64,000 nucleotides of DNA. Origin: Heyndrickxia camelliae (GTDB taxonomy: Bacteria; Bacillota; Bacilli; Bacillales; Bacillaceae_C). The position numbers and the translations under genes were made by a program. A model generated the notes under the pieces. It did not search any database and had not been told where the DNA came from. It worked only from the letters and a program-made list of their open reading frames with translations. The stretch lies in the NCBI RefSeq assembly GCF_002844575.1, contig NZ_PIQO01000002.1, forward strand, positions 248,001 through 312,000, in the 5' to 3' direction. This document shows, in pieces, positions 9,275-18,240 of the stretch (the first letter of the stretch is position 1; every line of letters begins with the position of its first letter).

Positions 9275-9915
9275 TTACTCCATAGGAATATCAATATTTT
9301 CCGATTTGTTTTCCTTCTTTAAAGCACGCTCAATCGAAAATAATGGCAACTTTTGAAGTAAAAGAGAAGCTGTAATTCCAGCAATGGTAGAGCAAATAGT
9401 TGCTAAAATCGTTGGACCGATAATAGATGTTGGATCGTGAGAACCAGCAGATGCCCTCAATGCAATAGTGGTAGAAGAAATAAGTGTTACAGAAGAGTAT
9501 TTATTGCTAAGAACATGACCATTGCATTTGTCGCAATGCCCTTATGCGGATTTAATTTTTCTAATTCTGTCATTGCTTTAATTCCTAATGGGGTGGCCGC
9601 ATTCCCTAGTCCCAGAATATTTGCACTGATGTTCATCATCATCGCCCCCATAGCAGGATGATCTTTCGGAACCTCCGGAAATAAACGAAACATAATTGGA
9701 CGTACCGCTCTCGCAAGCAATTTTACCAGACCGCCCTCTGCGGCAATTTTCATAATACCTAACCACAAAGCCATTACGCCTATTAAGCCAATGGATAGAG
9801 TGACTGCTGTTCCTGCTGATTCGATGGCAGCATCAGTAACCTTTTGCATCTTTCCTGTTGCTGCACCAACCAAAATCCCAACAGCAAGCAACAAAAACCA
9901 AATGATATGAATCAT
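9275..9915 (-). pseudogene. spmA: Spore maturation protein A, broken by one frameshift
   Basis: The N-terminal part reads MIHIIWFLLLAVGILVG through HPAMGAMMMNISANILGLGN and ATPLGIKAM, all matching SpmA (nucleoside-recognition/gate family). The frame ends at about 9487 just after FLAINT. The expected continuation, SSVTLISSTTIALRASAG then DPTSIIGPTILATI, is present in the next frame and ends at 9275, so one base appears to be missing near 9487-9497. GGGAGGGAG precedes the ATG at 9915. SpmA and SpmB work together in spore maturation. An intact spmAB pair may exist elsewhere, because these genes can occur as paralogues; I cannot see that here. Confidence 0.8.
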
Positions 9916-10108
9916 TTTTCTCCCTCCCAATTTTATAAAATTTTATCATTTTTTGATGATATTATATTATCCTAATAATTAGATATCTTTTAATAGTTCG
10001 TGATTCATATACATGGGATATTTCTGCGCTTTTTCATGCTTAATGCTATTTCTCTATATCTTTATTATTTTTAAAATAAAATTATTTATCTCTTTAAAAA
10101 AAGGAAAA

Positions 10109-10142
10109 CAAAAAAACCGCAGAAATCTTTTTCTACGGTTTG
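10109..10142 (-). terminator. Rho-independent terminator of the BASS transporter gene
   Basis: On the minus strand AAACCGTAGAAA pairs with TTTCTGCGGTTT and is followed by a run of seven T. It lies 6 nt after the stop codon of the leftward transporter gene. Confidence 0.85.
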
Positions 10143-10147
10143 TATTC

Positions 10148-11113
10148 CTAAGCTATCCTTTTTTCTCTTTTCTCCATGCGTACATAAAATTTATCTATCA
10201 TATATCCGGAAGTCGATGCAAGTATTTGTTGAAAGAGCATAGATATGATAACCGGAGTTGCTACACTTGGGGCAAAATAAGTAACAGCGATAACGGCTCC
10301 TGCACTTATATTTCGCATTCCTCCAAGAAACGTTAATGCAACGACAGTATCTCTATCTCTTTTCAGCCACATCCCAATCAAAAAGGAAAACAAATAACCA
10401 GTAAAAGCGATAAGGAAAACAATTATCCCAATTCCGATTAACTTTACGCTTATATGTTTTAAATGAGGAGCAATAACCGATCCGTTCAGCATGACTACAA
10501 GCCCTAAACATATTTTAGAAAATGGGGCTAATTTAATACCTAAAGTATCTTTAATTTTGCCTTTTGTCATCTGATTTAGAATCATCCCCAAAATGGAGGG
10601 AATTACCACCATCTCAAATAGTCCTTTCATAATGCCAGCCGTATCTAATTCCACCTTCTGTCCCACAAATAAGGAAAGGGTATATGGAACAATAAATGGC
10701 GAAAGCAAGGTATCTATTAAAATCAGCGATAAGGTTAAAGCCATATTTCCTCTGTAAATAGACACCCAGATGACACTTGTAACACCAGTTGGTATAACCA
10801 TCCCTAGGACTAGACCAGTAATTGTATAGGCATCACCATGAAACACAGCATGGCCAATTCCCCAAGCCCAAATCGGCATTAAAACATGCAAGATTAATAG
10901 AGCGATGATGATCGAAAATGGATGCATGACCACTTGTTTCAATGATTGAAAATTAGAGCCTAGGCTTCCTGCAAAGGTCATAAACGCAAAAATCCACGGA
11001 ACGAGAAAGGAGTAATCCTTTAAATACACAGACAATAACACACCAAGAACGACACTAACTGGTGTAATAAAAGGCATCATCTTCTCCAGCCGCTTATTCA
11101 TTCTAACTAACAA
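10148..11113 (-). CDS. Bile acid:sodium symporter (BASS) family transporter
   Basis: An integral membrane protein of about 320 residues with nine to ten hydrophobic segments. It carries family patterns such as GLVLGMVIPTGVTSVIW, a glycine-rich FLGGMRNISAGA, and PFIVPYTLSLF. This is the BASS/ArsB-like fold that includes YocS and pantothenate or keto-acid carriers. The substrate is unknown. No ATG has a good ribosome site: a TTG at 11113 lies 8 nt after AGGAG and is my choice, while the first ATG at 11101 would give MNKRLEKMMPF. It stands alone between spmA and the transposase, with its own terminator. Confidence 0.82.
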   Translation of the reverse strand: MLVRMNKRLEKMMPFITPVSVVLGVLLSVYLKDYSFLVPWIFAFMTFAGSLGSNFQSLKQVVMHPFSIIIALLILHVLMPIWAWGIGHAVFHGDAYTITGLVLGMVIPTGVTSVIWVSIYRGNMALTLSLILIDTLLSPFIVPYTLSLFVGQKVELDTAGIMKGLFEMVVIPSILGMILNQMTKGKIKDTLGIKLAPFSKICLGLVVMLNGSVIAPHLKHISVKLIGIGIIVFLIAFTGYLFSFLIGMWLKRDRDTVVALTFLGGMRNISAGAVIAVTYFAPSVATPVIISMLFQQILASTSGYMIDKFYVRMEKREKRIA

Positions 11114-11216
11114 AAAAACATCTCCTATTCTAGGTGTCAAACACTGTCTATTTCTTTCCTTTATTAGAATAATATGAAAAAGAAGATAGGTAAATAATTT
11201 TTTAGAAGATGCGCAC

Positions 11217-11274
11217 GGAGGGACCGGTCCCTTTTCCCATTTTGATGGGTTGAAGGGTCAGACCCCTCGTCCCA
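11217..11274. repeat. Two REP-like palindromes downstream of the RAYT gene
   Basis: Copies at about 11217-11239 (core GGGACCGGTCCC) and 11246-11274 (TGGGTTGAAGGGTCAGACCC and mirrored arm). A worn third copy begins at 11291 (TGGGACAACGGGCC). They lie 3' of the transposase gene and mirror the copy upstream of it. Confidence 0.85.
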
Positions 11275-11309
11275 TTTTACAAATCCACCCTGGGACAACG
11301 GGCCACACC

Positions 11310-12071
11310 TTAACGAACACGCCCGATAACACTCTTGGATATGCCGGTTACACGTGATAATTGTTCATAGGTAATACCCTTTAATTCTTTCAGTTCAAGA
11401 ATGATGGCATTTCTTTTGGATTTGTCCATCTGTTGCAAAGAAGCAATATTTTCGACACCTAATTGTTGAATAAAATGAATGACTTCGCTATCAGACCTTT
11501 TCACTCTGACAAAGTCATCTAAAAACTGATCGTTATTATTTTTTATCATATATTCCTCATACCACTTGAGAGCTTTTCTTTTATTTTTAGAAAATAGGCA
11601 AAGGCCATAATCTGTATCAATTAAGTCCGTTTTTCGGATGTATTCATTTACACTTGTCCATTTACAATCGAATACATTTTTCGTCAGTCCAGCTTTCACA
11701 GGGTTTTGATGTATATATCTTAAGACCTTTAGAAAGGATGTATCTGTCTCCACAGGCTCACTTTTAAATCTATCTTGAAATAGATGACCATAGCGTTCAT
11801 ATTTTTTATTGTACCAATAAACATAGCTGGCACTAATTCTTTGCATTGTTTTTGAAATGCTTTCCTCCGTTTCTTGTAATAGCAAATGTAAATGATTATC
11901 CATCAAACAATAGGCATACAAATTGATTTTACTAACCTCTTTACATTTCTGTATTGTTTTCAACATCCTTCTCTTATCATCTTCCTCCTCAAAAATCGTT
12001 TGTTTATTAATACCTCTAATCATAATATGATAAATTCCATTACTGCTTTTCATACGCGGGGTTCTTGGCAT
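11310..12071 (-). CDS. REP-associated tyrosine transposase (RAYT), Y1_Tnp/HUH family
   Basis: A 253-residue single-strand DNA transposase. It has the family N-terminus (MPRTPRMKSSNGIYHIMIRG), the HUH-type metal motif DNHLHLLL with His60 and His62, the tyrosine-bearing YVYWYNKKYERYGHLF segment, and RYIHQNPVKAGL. A C-terminal region (ITYEQLSRVTGISKSVIGRV) looks like a helix-turn-helix. The frame is open further upstream, but GAGGTGAT lies 5 nt before the ATG at 12071. RAYTs are single-copy enzymes that mobilise or maintain short palindromic REP elements and are not flanked by IS ends. Palindromes of the dispersed family lie on both sides, which fits a resident REP/RAYT pair. Confidence 0.9.
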   Translation of the reverse strand: MPRTPRMKSSNGIYHIMIRGINKQTIFEEEDDKRRMLKTIQKCKEVSKINLYAYCLMDNHLHLLLQETEESISKTMQRISASYVYWYNKKYERYGHLFQDRFKSEPVETDTSFLKVLRYIHQNPVKAGLTKNVFDCKWTSVNEYIRKTDLIDTDYGLCLFSKNKRKALKWYEEYMIKNNNDQFLDDFVRVKRSDSEVIHFIQQLGVENIASLQQMDKSKRNAIILELKELKGITYEQLSRVTGISKSVIGRVR

Positions 12072-12103
12072 AACTATCACCTCGTTAGGAGACTTTTGGG
12101 GGA

Positions 12104-12124
12104 TGGAACAGAGGGTCTGGTCCA
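12104..12124. repeat. REP-like half element upstream of the RAYT gene
   Basis: GGAACAGAGGGTCTGGTCCA, an incomplete copy lying just before the RAYT ribosome binding site. With the copies at 11217-11274 it brackets the gene. Confidence 0.65.
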
Positions 12125-12599
12125 TTAATGCAAAAATAGAAGGTATATTGGAATAATGTAATAAAAAGGGAAAACTATTAGATAAACAGGGTTGCTTAAG
12201 ATTTGGATAAAAGGATGGGACATCAGACTTTTTAAAGGAAGATATACAGAGGAATTTGATAAGAGAAGTTAATCTATATATTTCTACTTATTAGGTAAAT
12301 ATCCTCCCTATTCCCCTAAAATATTCAACTATGACGGGATAAATGGCCTGACCCTTCAATGCCTAAAGTGGGAAATGGGACCTGACCCTCCATCCCAGGT
12401 GAAAATTGTGTGGTAATTTTGTGAGATATATTTTATAATCGAAACTATTATTATCAGAAGTTAGCCTATTTTCTGATTTAAGTTAACTTTCGGTGATTAT
12501 TTTACTAGTTTTATTACGTTAAGGACATTCTCTTGTATTACCAGATGTCTGAATAATCACAATAATTACCGACACATTTTAAACTTAGGAGGCGCTATG
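12125..12599. other. Non-coding spacer, RAYT to DUF3100 gene
   Basis: No coding potential was recognised. It holds the REP-like copies at 12332-12397 and, on the plus strand, an AT-rich promoter region ending in AGGAGG at about 12587-12592 for the next gene. Confidence 0.6.
12332..12397. repeat. Two REP-like palindromes
   Basis: Copies at about 12332-12360 (worn) and 12369-12397 (TGGGAAATGGGACCTG plus mirrored arm, good symmetry). They sit in the non-coding stretch between the RAYT and DUF3100 genes. Confidence 0.8.
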
Positions 12600-13781
12600 A
12601 TGACAATTAATGAACCAGTTTTTGCGGCAATGCTCGTTTTAGCATTAATTGCGGTAGGCGAAATTATTTCTGTTTTAACAAGGGCAAGGGTGCCAATGCT
12701 TTTAATTGCCATACTCGGATTTCTTGTTTTAGTTTGGACCGGAATTTTCCCAAAAAATATCGTAGATACATCAACTTTTAGTCAAATTGGAAGTTTAATG
12801 ACGGGGCCATTAGTCGTTCATTTAGGTACACTTATTCCGTTAACCCTAATGTTGAGACAGTATAAAGCTGTATTAATCGCACTAGGAGGAACACTTATAG
12901 CTATCGCATTAGTTCTTCCGATTATTACAATGCTATTTGGGTATGAAACGGCTGTTGCTGGGATGGGACCAATGGTAGGAGGGATTGTTGCTTTTATTGT
13001 CACCTCTGATGAATTAAAAGCGCTGGGTTTTACTAATCTTGTTGCGATTCCTGCACTTGTACTTGCGATTCATAAGCTGTTTGGCATGCCGGTAGCTTCC
13101 ATATTTCTTCGTAAATACGCACTTATTTTACGTGATAAAATTGGACTTGCAGATGGAAACAAATATACTGCAGCGACTTTAGAAGCATCCCTGCAACAAA
13201 AACATAAAAGCAAGCCTAAAAAGAAATATGAATTTAACACCGCAAATGTCCTCCTATTCAAATTATTCCTAGGTGCATCCCTTGGAACGGTTATCGGTAG
13301 CTTTACAGGGGTTAGCTCTACCATTTGGTGTCTGATCATTGGTGTTCTTGGATCCGCATTAAAATTTTATAATGAAAATATTATGGACAAGGCTAAAGCT
13401 TCAAGTGTTGCTATTCTTGGCACTATTTTTATTGTCATCGCATCGATGAGCACCGTAAGCCTAACTCAATTTTTGCATTTCATCCCACAGATTTTAGCGA
13501 TCATTCTCATTGGTCAATTTGGAATTTTAACAGGGGGATTTATCTTTTCAAAACTATTTAGAGTGCATCCTTACAAAGGAATGTCCCTTGCTTTAACCTC
13601 TATGTTTGGATTTCCAGCGGATTATATACTCTGTCAAGAAGTGAGTCGAAGTGTTGGCAGAACCGAAGAAGGGCAACAAAACCTTTTAAATGAATTATCA
13701 CCTCCTATGTTAATCGCTGGCTTTACAACTGTGACTGTCGCATCGGTGATCATCGCTAGCGTTTTAGTTAAAACATTGTAA
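12600..13781 (+). CDS. DUF3100 family membrane protein
   Basis: A polytopic membrane protein of about 393 residues with roughly ten hydrophobic stretches. The patterns EIISVLTRARVPMLLIAILG, GGIVAFIVTSDELKALG and MFGFPADYILCQEVSRS match the DUF3100 family, which has no settled function and may be a transporter. Two ATGs are adjacent (12597 and 12600). AGGAGG is 4 nt before the first and 7 nt before the second, so I prefer 12600. It is divergent from the RAYT gene and stands alone. DUF3100 genes are often found near amidohydrolases, and an M20 enzyme lies 5 kb away here, so a link is only possible. Confidence 0.85.
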   Translation: MTINEPVFAAMLVLALIAVGEIISVLTRARVPMLLIAILGFLVLVWTGIFPKNIVDTSTFSQIGSLMTGPLVVHLGTLIPLTLMLRQYKAVLIALGGTLIAIALVLPIITMLFGYETAVAGMGPMVGGIVAFIVTSDELKALGFTNLVAIPALVLAIHKLFGMPVASIFLRKYALILRDKIGLADGNKYTAATLEASLQQKHKSKPKKKYEFNTANVLLFKLFLGASLGTVIGSFTGVSSTIWCLIIGVLGSALKFYNENIMDKAKASSVAILGTIFIVIASMSTVSLTQFLHFIPQILAIILIGQFGILTGGFIFSKLFRVHPYKGMSLALTSMFGFPADYILCQEVSRSVGRTEEGQQNLLNELSPPMLIAGFTTVTVASVIIASVLVKTL

Positions 13782-13789
13782 TAAGTATG

Positions 13790-13846
13790 GTGTCAGGTAT
13801 CTCAGGTATCAAATTAGAGTGTTTTTAATCATTATCTGACACCTCA
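13790..13846 (+). terminator. Hairpin after the DUF3100 gene
   Basis: GGTGTCAGGTAT and a mirrored ATCTGACACC form arms around an AT-rich loop, 9 bp after the stop codon. It lacks a long T tail, so terminator function is moderate in certainty. Confidence 0.5.
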
Positions 13847-14096
13847 TTGTTGGAAAGCTTATGTATATTTCAGTAGCTGCGCATTATTTGCTTCGCTATT
13901 TCATAATGTTTAAGAACACTGTTATACCAAAACTGGTTCCTTTATCATTCGGTGGAAAACAATGCTCCTAATCGCGATAGCTGTTCTTGTATTCCTTTCT
14001 TTAAAGGTAGGACTAAGCAGTAACTTAACATAAAATTAAGTTGGTTATCATAGTGTACACTGTGGTTCTAGTATAAAAAGAAGTTGAGCGTCAACA

Positions 14097-14345
14097 TGTG
14101 GGAAAAAGTGGACCTGGTTTGATTCATTAAAGAAATTATTAACATTTCGTAAAAGCTTGAAATGTAATCGCTGTGGAGAAGTTCAGTATCAATACTCTAC
14201 ATCTTTATTTGTTTTATTTCCAATTATCACTATACCATTTTCTGTAATGTTTGATTTATCTTTACATTCTGCACTACTCTTAGAATTCACCTTGATAGAT
14301 AATTTTGGTGATGTTTATAGCACCACTATTTTTGAACTTAACTAA
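14097..14345 (+). pseudogene. Zinc-ribbon membrane protein remnant (cxxc_20_cxxc type)
   Basis: The plus strand encodes CGKKWTWFDSLKKLL, then KCNRCGEVQYQY and a hydrophobic C-terminal segment (SLFVLFPIITIPFSVMF). This is the layout of the small CxxC-20-CxxC family: cysteine pair, about 20 residues, cysteine pair, membrane segment. The first cysteine pair and start are lost, because an in-frame TGA lies four codons before the first remaining cysteine. A TTG at 14157 could start a 62-residue piece but lacks a ribosome site. I therefore read it as a decayed gene. The preceding 300 bp show no gene. Confidence 0.5.
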
Positions 14346-14370
14346 TAAAGAAGAACCATTATGGTAAAGA

Positions 14371-14402
14371 AGGGAGATTGCCAAACAGCCTCCCTTTTTT
14401 TT
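14371..14402 (+). terminator. Rho-independent terminator
   Basis: AGGGAG and CTCCCT arms around a 12-nt loop followed by eight T, 25 bp after the zinc-ribbon remnant. Confidence 0.7.
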
Positions 14403-14488
14403 CATGTACTTCAACATTATTGATTAACATAGCTAAAGTTAAAGAAATATGGACTTTACCGCCCGTTGGAGTTGCTTCAAAAGCTACC

Positions 14489-14511
14489 ATGGGGAAAAGG
14501 GACCAGCGCCT
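14489..14511. repeat. Worn REP-like element
   Basis: ATGGGGAAAAGGGACCAGCG, a left-arm-rich copy, 11 bp from the xylulokinase stop codon. Confidence 0.5.
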
Positions 14512-14522
14512 TCAAACAATCC

Positions 14523-16022
14523 TTACCTCTTAAATTCCTTCAGTTGTTCGTTGAGACTTTTGGTATTCTTGTAAATTTGTTTATAAATCGAAAATAACTT
14601 CTTGTATTTTTCGACATTCTCTTTTATTGGGTAATAGATTTTCTCTGTTTGGATAAAGCTTGTGGCACATTCTTTTAAGGTGGAAAACCATCCGCAGCCA
14701 ATTGCTGCTAGCATCGCCGCTCCCATACCTGGACCTTGTTCACTTTCTAGTTTTTCAATTTTAGAATCGAAAATATCTGCTTGCATTTGCAACCATGCCT
14801 CATTTTTGGCACCACCACCGATGGATACGATGGCTTCAATATTCTTTCCGTTTTCTCTAAAAATCTCAATCGATTCATTTAATGAAAAGGTAATTCCTTC
14901 TAGGATAGCCCGTACAAAATCCTTTCGTTCATGAAGGGCATCCATTCCTATAAAGCTCGCCCGAATGGTGGAATCTGCATGTGGTGTCCTCTCTCCCACT
15001 AAATACGGTGTGAAAAGCAGACCATTGGATCCGACAGGCACTATCCCCACTTCTTGTAAAAGGTCCTCAAACTTCTCATCCTGAGCGATTTTTTCTTTAA
15101 ACCAATTTAAACTATACCCAGCCGACAAAGTTACCCCCATTGTATAAAAGGAATTTGGTTCTCCATGATTAAAATAGTGGACTTTCCCTTCGAAATCAAG
15201 ATCGTTGCGTGTTTCATAGGATAAAACGACACCTGAAGTGCCCACACTGCATAACGTTTTTCCTTCCGACAATATTCCTGATCCAATCGCGCCGCAGGCA
15301 TTATCTGCCCCTCCAGCAAATACTTTTGTGAACTCTGACAATCCTGTTAACCTAGAAAATTCAGGAGAAATAGTACCGACAAATTCATGTGATTCTACCA
15401 GAGGTGGACAAAAATTAGGAGAAAGACCAAATAGATTTAGTAATTCCTCACTCCATTCCCTTTTACTCATATTCAACAACAATGTTCCAGCAGCATCCGA
15501 ATATTCACTATGTATGTTGCCTGTGATTCGGTAGCGTAAATAATCCTTAGGCAACAGAAAAACGCTGGCCCGCTCAAAAGTTTCAGGTTCATTTTCTTTC
15601 ACCCAGAGAATTTTTGGCAAGGTAAACCCTTCTAAGGCCGGATTCTTAGTGATTTCTAGTAAACGCTGTTTGCCCACGGTTTCGTAAATCTCTCTGCATT
15701 GCTTCGTTGTTCTCGTATCATTCCATAAAATTGCATTTCTTAAAATACGCTGTTCTCGATCTAATAAAACAAGCCCATGCATTTGTCCGGAAAAACTAAT
15801 TCCTTCTATATCATGGATATCCCCTTGAAATTGGTTAATCATCTCCGATATACCTTCTACTGTTTTTTCTACCCATTCTTCCGGATTTTGTTCACTATAT
15901 CCAAATTGCTCTTGTATTAATGGATAAGATTTAGATGTTTCCATACATACATTTCCTTTTTGATCGACAAGTAATATTTTCACAGCACTTGTTCCAAGGT
16001 CAATTCCGATTACATATTTCAT
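14523..16022 (-). CDS. xylB: Xylulokinase
   Basis: A 499-residue FGGY-family kinase that phosphorylates D-xylulose to xylulose 5-phosphate for entry into the pentose phosphate pathway. It has the N-terminal phosphate loop GIDLGTSAVK, the SFSGQMHGLVLLD substrate motif typical of XylB, the LWNDTRT segment, GGADNACGAIGSG and the C-terminal FGGY signature region (VSIGGGAKNEAWLQM). AAGGAAGGTG precedes the ATG. No xylose isomerase, regulator or transporter adjoins it, so the substrate may arrive by another route. It has its own short transcription unit. Confidence 0.93.
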   Translation of the reverse strand: MKYVIGIDLGTSAVKILLVDQKGNVCMETSKSYPLIQEQFGYSEQNPEEWVEKTVEGISEMINQFQGDIHDIEGISFSGQMHGLVLLDREQRILRNAILWNDTRTTKQCREIYETVGKQRLLEITKNPALEGFTLPKILWVKENEPETFERASVFLLPKDYLRYRITGNIHSEYSDAAGTLLLNMSKREWSEELLNLFGLSPNFCPPLVESHEFVGTISPEFSRLTGLSEFTKVFAGGADNACGAIGSGILSEGKTLCSVGTSGVVLSYETRNDLDFEGKVHYFNHGEPNSFYTMGVTLSAGYSLNWFKEKIAQDEKFEDLLQEVGIVPVGSNGLLFTPYLVGERTPHADSTIRASFIGMDALHERKDFVRAILEGITFSLNESIEIFRENGKNIEAIVSIGGGAKNEAWLQMQADIFDSKIEKLESEQGPGMGAAMLAAIGCGWFSTLKECATSFIQTEKIYYPIKENVEKYKKLFSIYKQIYKNTKSLNEQLKEFKR

Positions 16023-16040
16023 CCCTGCACCTTCCTTGCT

Positions 16041-16069
16041 CTGGAATCGGGAACAGGTACCCGCTCCAG
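16041..16069. repeat. Possible divergent REP-like palindrome
   Basis: CTGGAATCGGGAACAGGTACCCGCTCCAG has complementary CTGGA/TCCAG ends and an inner GGGAACAGGTACCCG, similar in plan to the dispersed family but with a different core. It is just upstream of the xylB ribosome site. Confidence 0.45.
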
Positions 16070-16179
16070 TATAATAAATAAATTGGTACTTTAATCAATA
16101 TAACTATCCATCCCTATATCCTTACAATGTTTCAAGCAAGTACTGATTCATTAATACTTTTAAACATTCTGGTTCAGCA

Positions 16180-16310
16180 TGATTGATATTTGATTTTTGG
16201 TAATACTAATACATATGCTTCTAATTCACGGAAATTAGTCTTACCTTGAACAATATCTAAAACGTTCCTTTTGTATAGCTGCTATAATGTTTTTCATCCA
16301 AATCTCCTTC
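16180..16310 (-). pseudogene. Possible remnant of an ISLre2/UPF0236-type transposase N-terminus
   Basis: The minus strand reads MKNIIAAIQKERF after GGAAGGAG, and in a shifted frame DIVQGKTNFRELEAYVLVL. This resembles the start of UPF0236/ISLre2 transposases (short helix, then GKTNFQELE). Nothing longer survives. The rest of the 16023-16530 spacer shows no gene. Confidence 0.35.
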
Positions 16311-16534
16311 CATTGACAAATCTTAATCTAATAGCTAAGCTATCCATCCATGCCAATCAAAATAATGTTCTGTTTTTTATAAACGAGGACAAAGTGGTGG
16401 GGCTATAGTCAGGACATAAAATCGGGTTCCTTTTCCTATTGAAATGGAGATCAAGCCTTATTGAAGTGCACGCGAAAATAAGAACAGGTAACCGAGGAGA
16501 AGGGAGAATCCGTCTCTCGAGAAGCAATTAAAGT

Positions 16535-16594
16535 AAGTGTCCACATAGGGTGGACACTTTATCAATTTGTCCACGAGTGGTGCCAGGCACCACT
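16535..16594. repeat. Palindrome family 2, copy 1 (core GTGGTGCCAGGCACCAC)
   Basis: A perfect hairpin (AAGTGTCCAC, 5-nt loop, GTGGACACTT) at 16535-16559 is followed by a second palindrome with core GTGGTGCCAGGCACCAC at 16576-16593. The 32 bp at 16563-16594 recur exactly at 20551-20582. It ends 11 bp from the L,D-transpeptidase stop codon and may double as its terminator. Confidence 0.8.
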
Positions 16595-16604
16595 CAATGT
16601 TTTT

Positions 16605-17987
16605 TTAATATATGATTACGGGTTCATTTTGTTCGAGATTGTCATATACAGCCTTCATTACACTTGGCGGGGTGTTGACGCAACCTCCTGATCCATGATG
16701 GAGGTAGGCATCACTAGCCCAATTTGTTCGCCAATAAGCATCATGGAATCCACAGCCGCTATTCGTAAATGGTGCCCAATAGTTGACTTTAATCGAATAA
16801 TTAGGATTGCCTACTTCACTGCCTTTCAGTACAGATGGCGATGCTTTATACATAATATACCAAACACCTTTTGGTGTATCCTCTTGAGTATCGTGTCTGC
16901 CAGTAACCACTTTTGTTGTTACTTTTAACTTTCCGTCTTTATAAATCCAAATCTTTTGGTCCTTAATAGATACTTCCGCATATGTATTGCCAATCCCATG
17001 ATTTGCGGTCGTATGATAGCCAACACCGTAAGTATTCCAGCCAATCCCATAGACATTGTAGGCTAAAATGGATTTTTTGCCTTTTTCAAGGGCTGCAGCA
17101 ATCCGCTTCGACTCTTCCACAACATTTATAGACCAGCCATAAGATTCCCCTTTAATTGAAATTTCCTTCCCTGAATGGGTTTTAAAGGTGTAATTTTTAT
17201 GAAGGGTGGATTGAGTACGATTAATATCAGCAATCTTGTTTTGAATTTCAGTTGGATCAATCGTGTATTTGTTATCTTTTGAAATGGATGCATTTTTAAT
17301 GACATCACTGGCTTTAAAGGCGTATACCTTATTTTGGACTTTATACTCAACCGTTCGCGTCATTAATTCTTGTAACTTTTTCTTTTCCTCTTTAATAATC
17401 GGACTGTTTGCTTTAATAGGCTGCAAAAATTTAGCATCTAAATGGATAATACTACTGTATTCATGTTTACTATAATCTTTTAGTAAGCCAGTAATATCGT
17501 ATTGATTACCAGCCTCGCTTTTGGAAACGCTAATTTTTCCCTGATTCAATTGGACATGAGCATCCTTCGGGGCCTTTAATCCTTTATTTAGTGTCAAAAG
17601 TTTATCTTCTACTTGCTTTTTCATTGTTTTGCTGCGATAATAATCCGCCTTTGCTGGAAGCACTGAATAATTTTTTGCTTTAGAAGAAGGAAAGAACGTA
17701 CGCTGAGATTTTAATATTTTCTTGATTTCCGGTAAATTTTTGTCCGTGAACCCCGTTTTGGTATCCTTCCCGTCAAAAATAAGCTTTTTTCCAACATAAA
17801 CATCGTTTTTCAAAACGGTCGATGTTAATTTTTTTATAGCCTTTTCAGCAGTTAATCCACCGACATTTGTACCATTAATCGTGATATTCGAATTAAAATG
17901 AGTTGATTGATAATAATACATGCTGCTTACTGCAATCATGATGACAATTATCATACTACTAAGTAGGATGAGAGGAATTTTCCTCAC
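16605..17987 (-). CDS. L,D-transpeptidase with peptidoglycan-binding domains
   Basis: A 460-residue membrane-anchored cell-wall enzyme. One N-terminal hydrophobic segment (residues about 5-25) is followed by two putative PG_binding_4 repeats. The C-terminal YkuD catalytic domain (about residues 335-460) contains the histidine and SGGCVN motif whose cysteine is the nucleophile. It cross-links peptidoglycan stems outside the membrane in a penicillin-insensitive manner. The frame is open to a TTG at 18002, but GGAGGTG lies 6 nt before a GTG at 17987, which gives a normal signal-anchor start (MRKIPLILLSS). The gene is monocistronic. Confidence 0.9.
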   Translation of the reverse strand: MRKIPLILLSSMIIVIMIAVSSMYYYQSTHFNSNITINGTNVGGLTAEKAIKKLTSTVLKNDVYVGKKLIFDGKDTKTGFTDKNLPEIKKILKSQRTFFPSSKAKNYSVLPAKADYYRSKTMKKQVEDKLLTLNKGLKAPKDAHVQLNQGKISVSKSEAGNQYDITGLLKDYSKHEYSSIIHLDAKFLQPIKANSPIIKEEKKKLQELMTRTVEYKVQNKVYAFKASDVIKNASISKDNKYTIDPTEIQNKIADINRTQSTLHKNYTFKTHSGKEISIKGESYGWSINVVEESKRIAAALEKGKKSILAYNVYGIGWNTYGVGYHTTANHGIGNTYAEVSIKDQKIWIYKDGKLKVTTKVVTGRHDTQEDTPKGVWYIMYKASPSVLKGSEVGNPNYSIKVNYWAPFTNSGCGFHDAYWRTNWASDAYLHHGSGGCVNTPPSVMKAVYDNLEQNEPVIIY

Positions 17988-18240
17988 GGTCTCCACCTCC
18001 AATTTATTCTTAAATAGGACGGAACCGTTTTTATCAAAGGAAATATTCTAGTAGAGTCCTATTTTTATGTATTTATTGCCAATAGCAAAATCTTTCCTTT
18101 ACTATACCAAAATTTATGACCAATTTACTATCTCCATCATCTGTTCATTTGTGATATTTTTCTATGAATCTGCTGCCTTTTTAAAAATGGGCGGACATTG
18201 GTTAAGTAATATGCATGAAAATATCCTAAATCGCCAAATA

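Noticed and set aside
10148-11113. Calling the transporter an arsenite exporter (ACR3)
   Set aside because: It shares the fold, but the ACR3-specific cysteine motif is not visible and no ars genes are near.
11310-12071. Calling the transposase an IS200/IS605 insertion sequence
   Set aside because: It is longer than IS200 TnpA, has the RAYT N-terminus and C-terminal extension, no TnpB partner, and no paired IS ends were seen.
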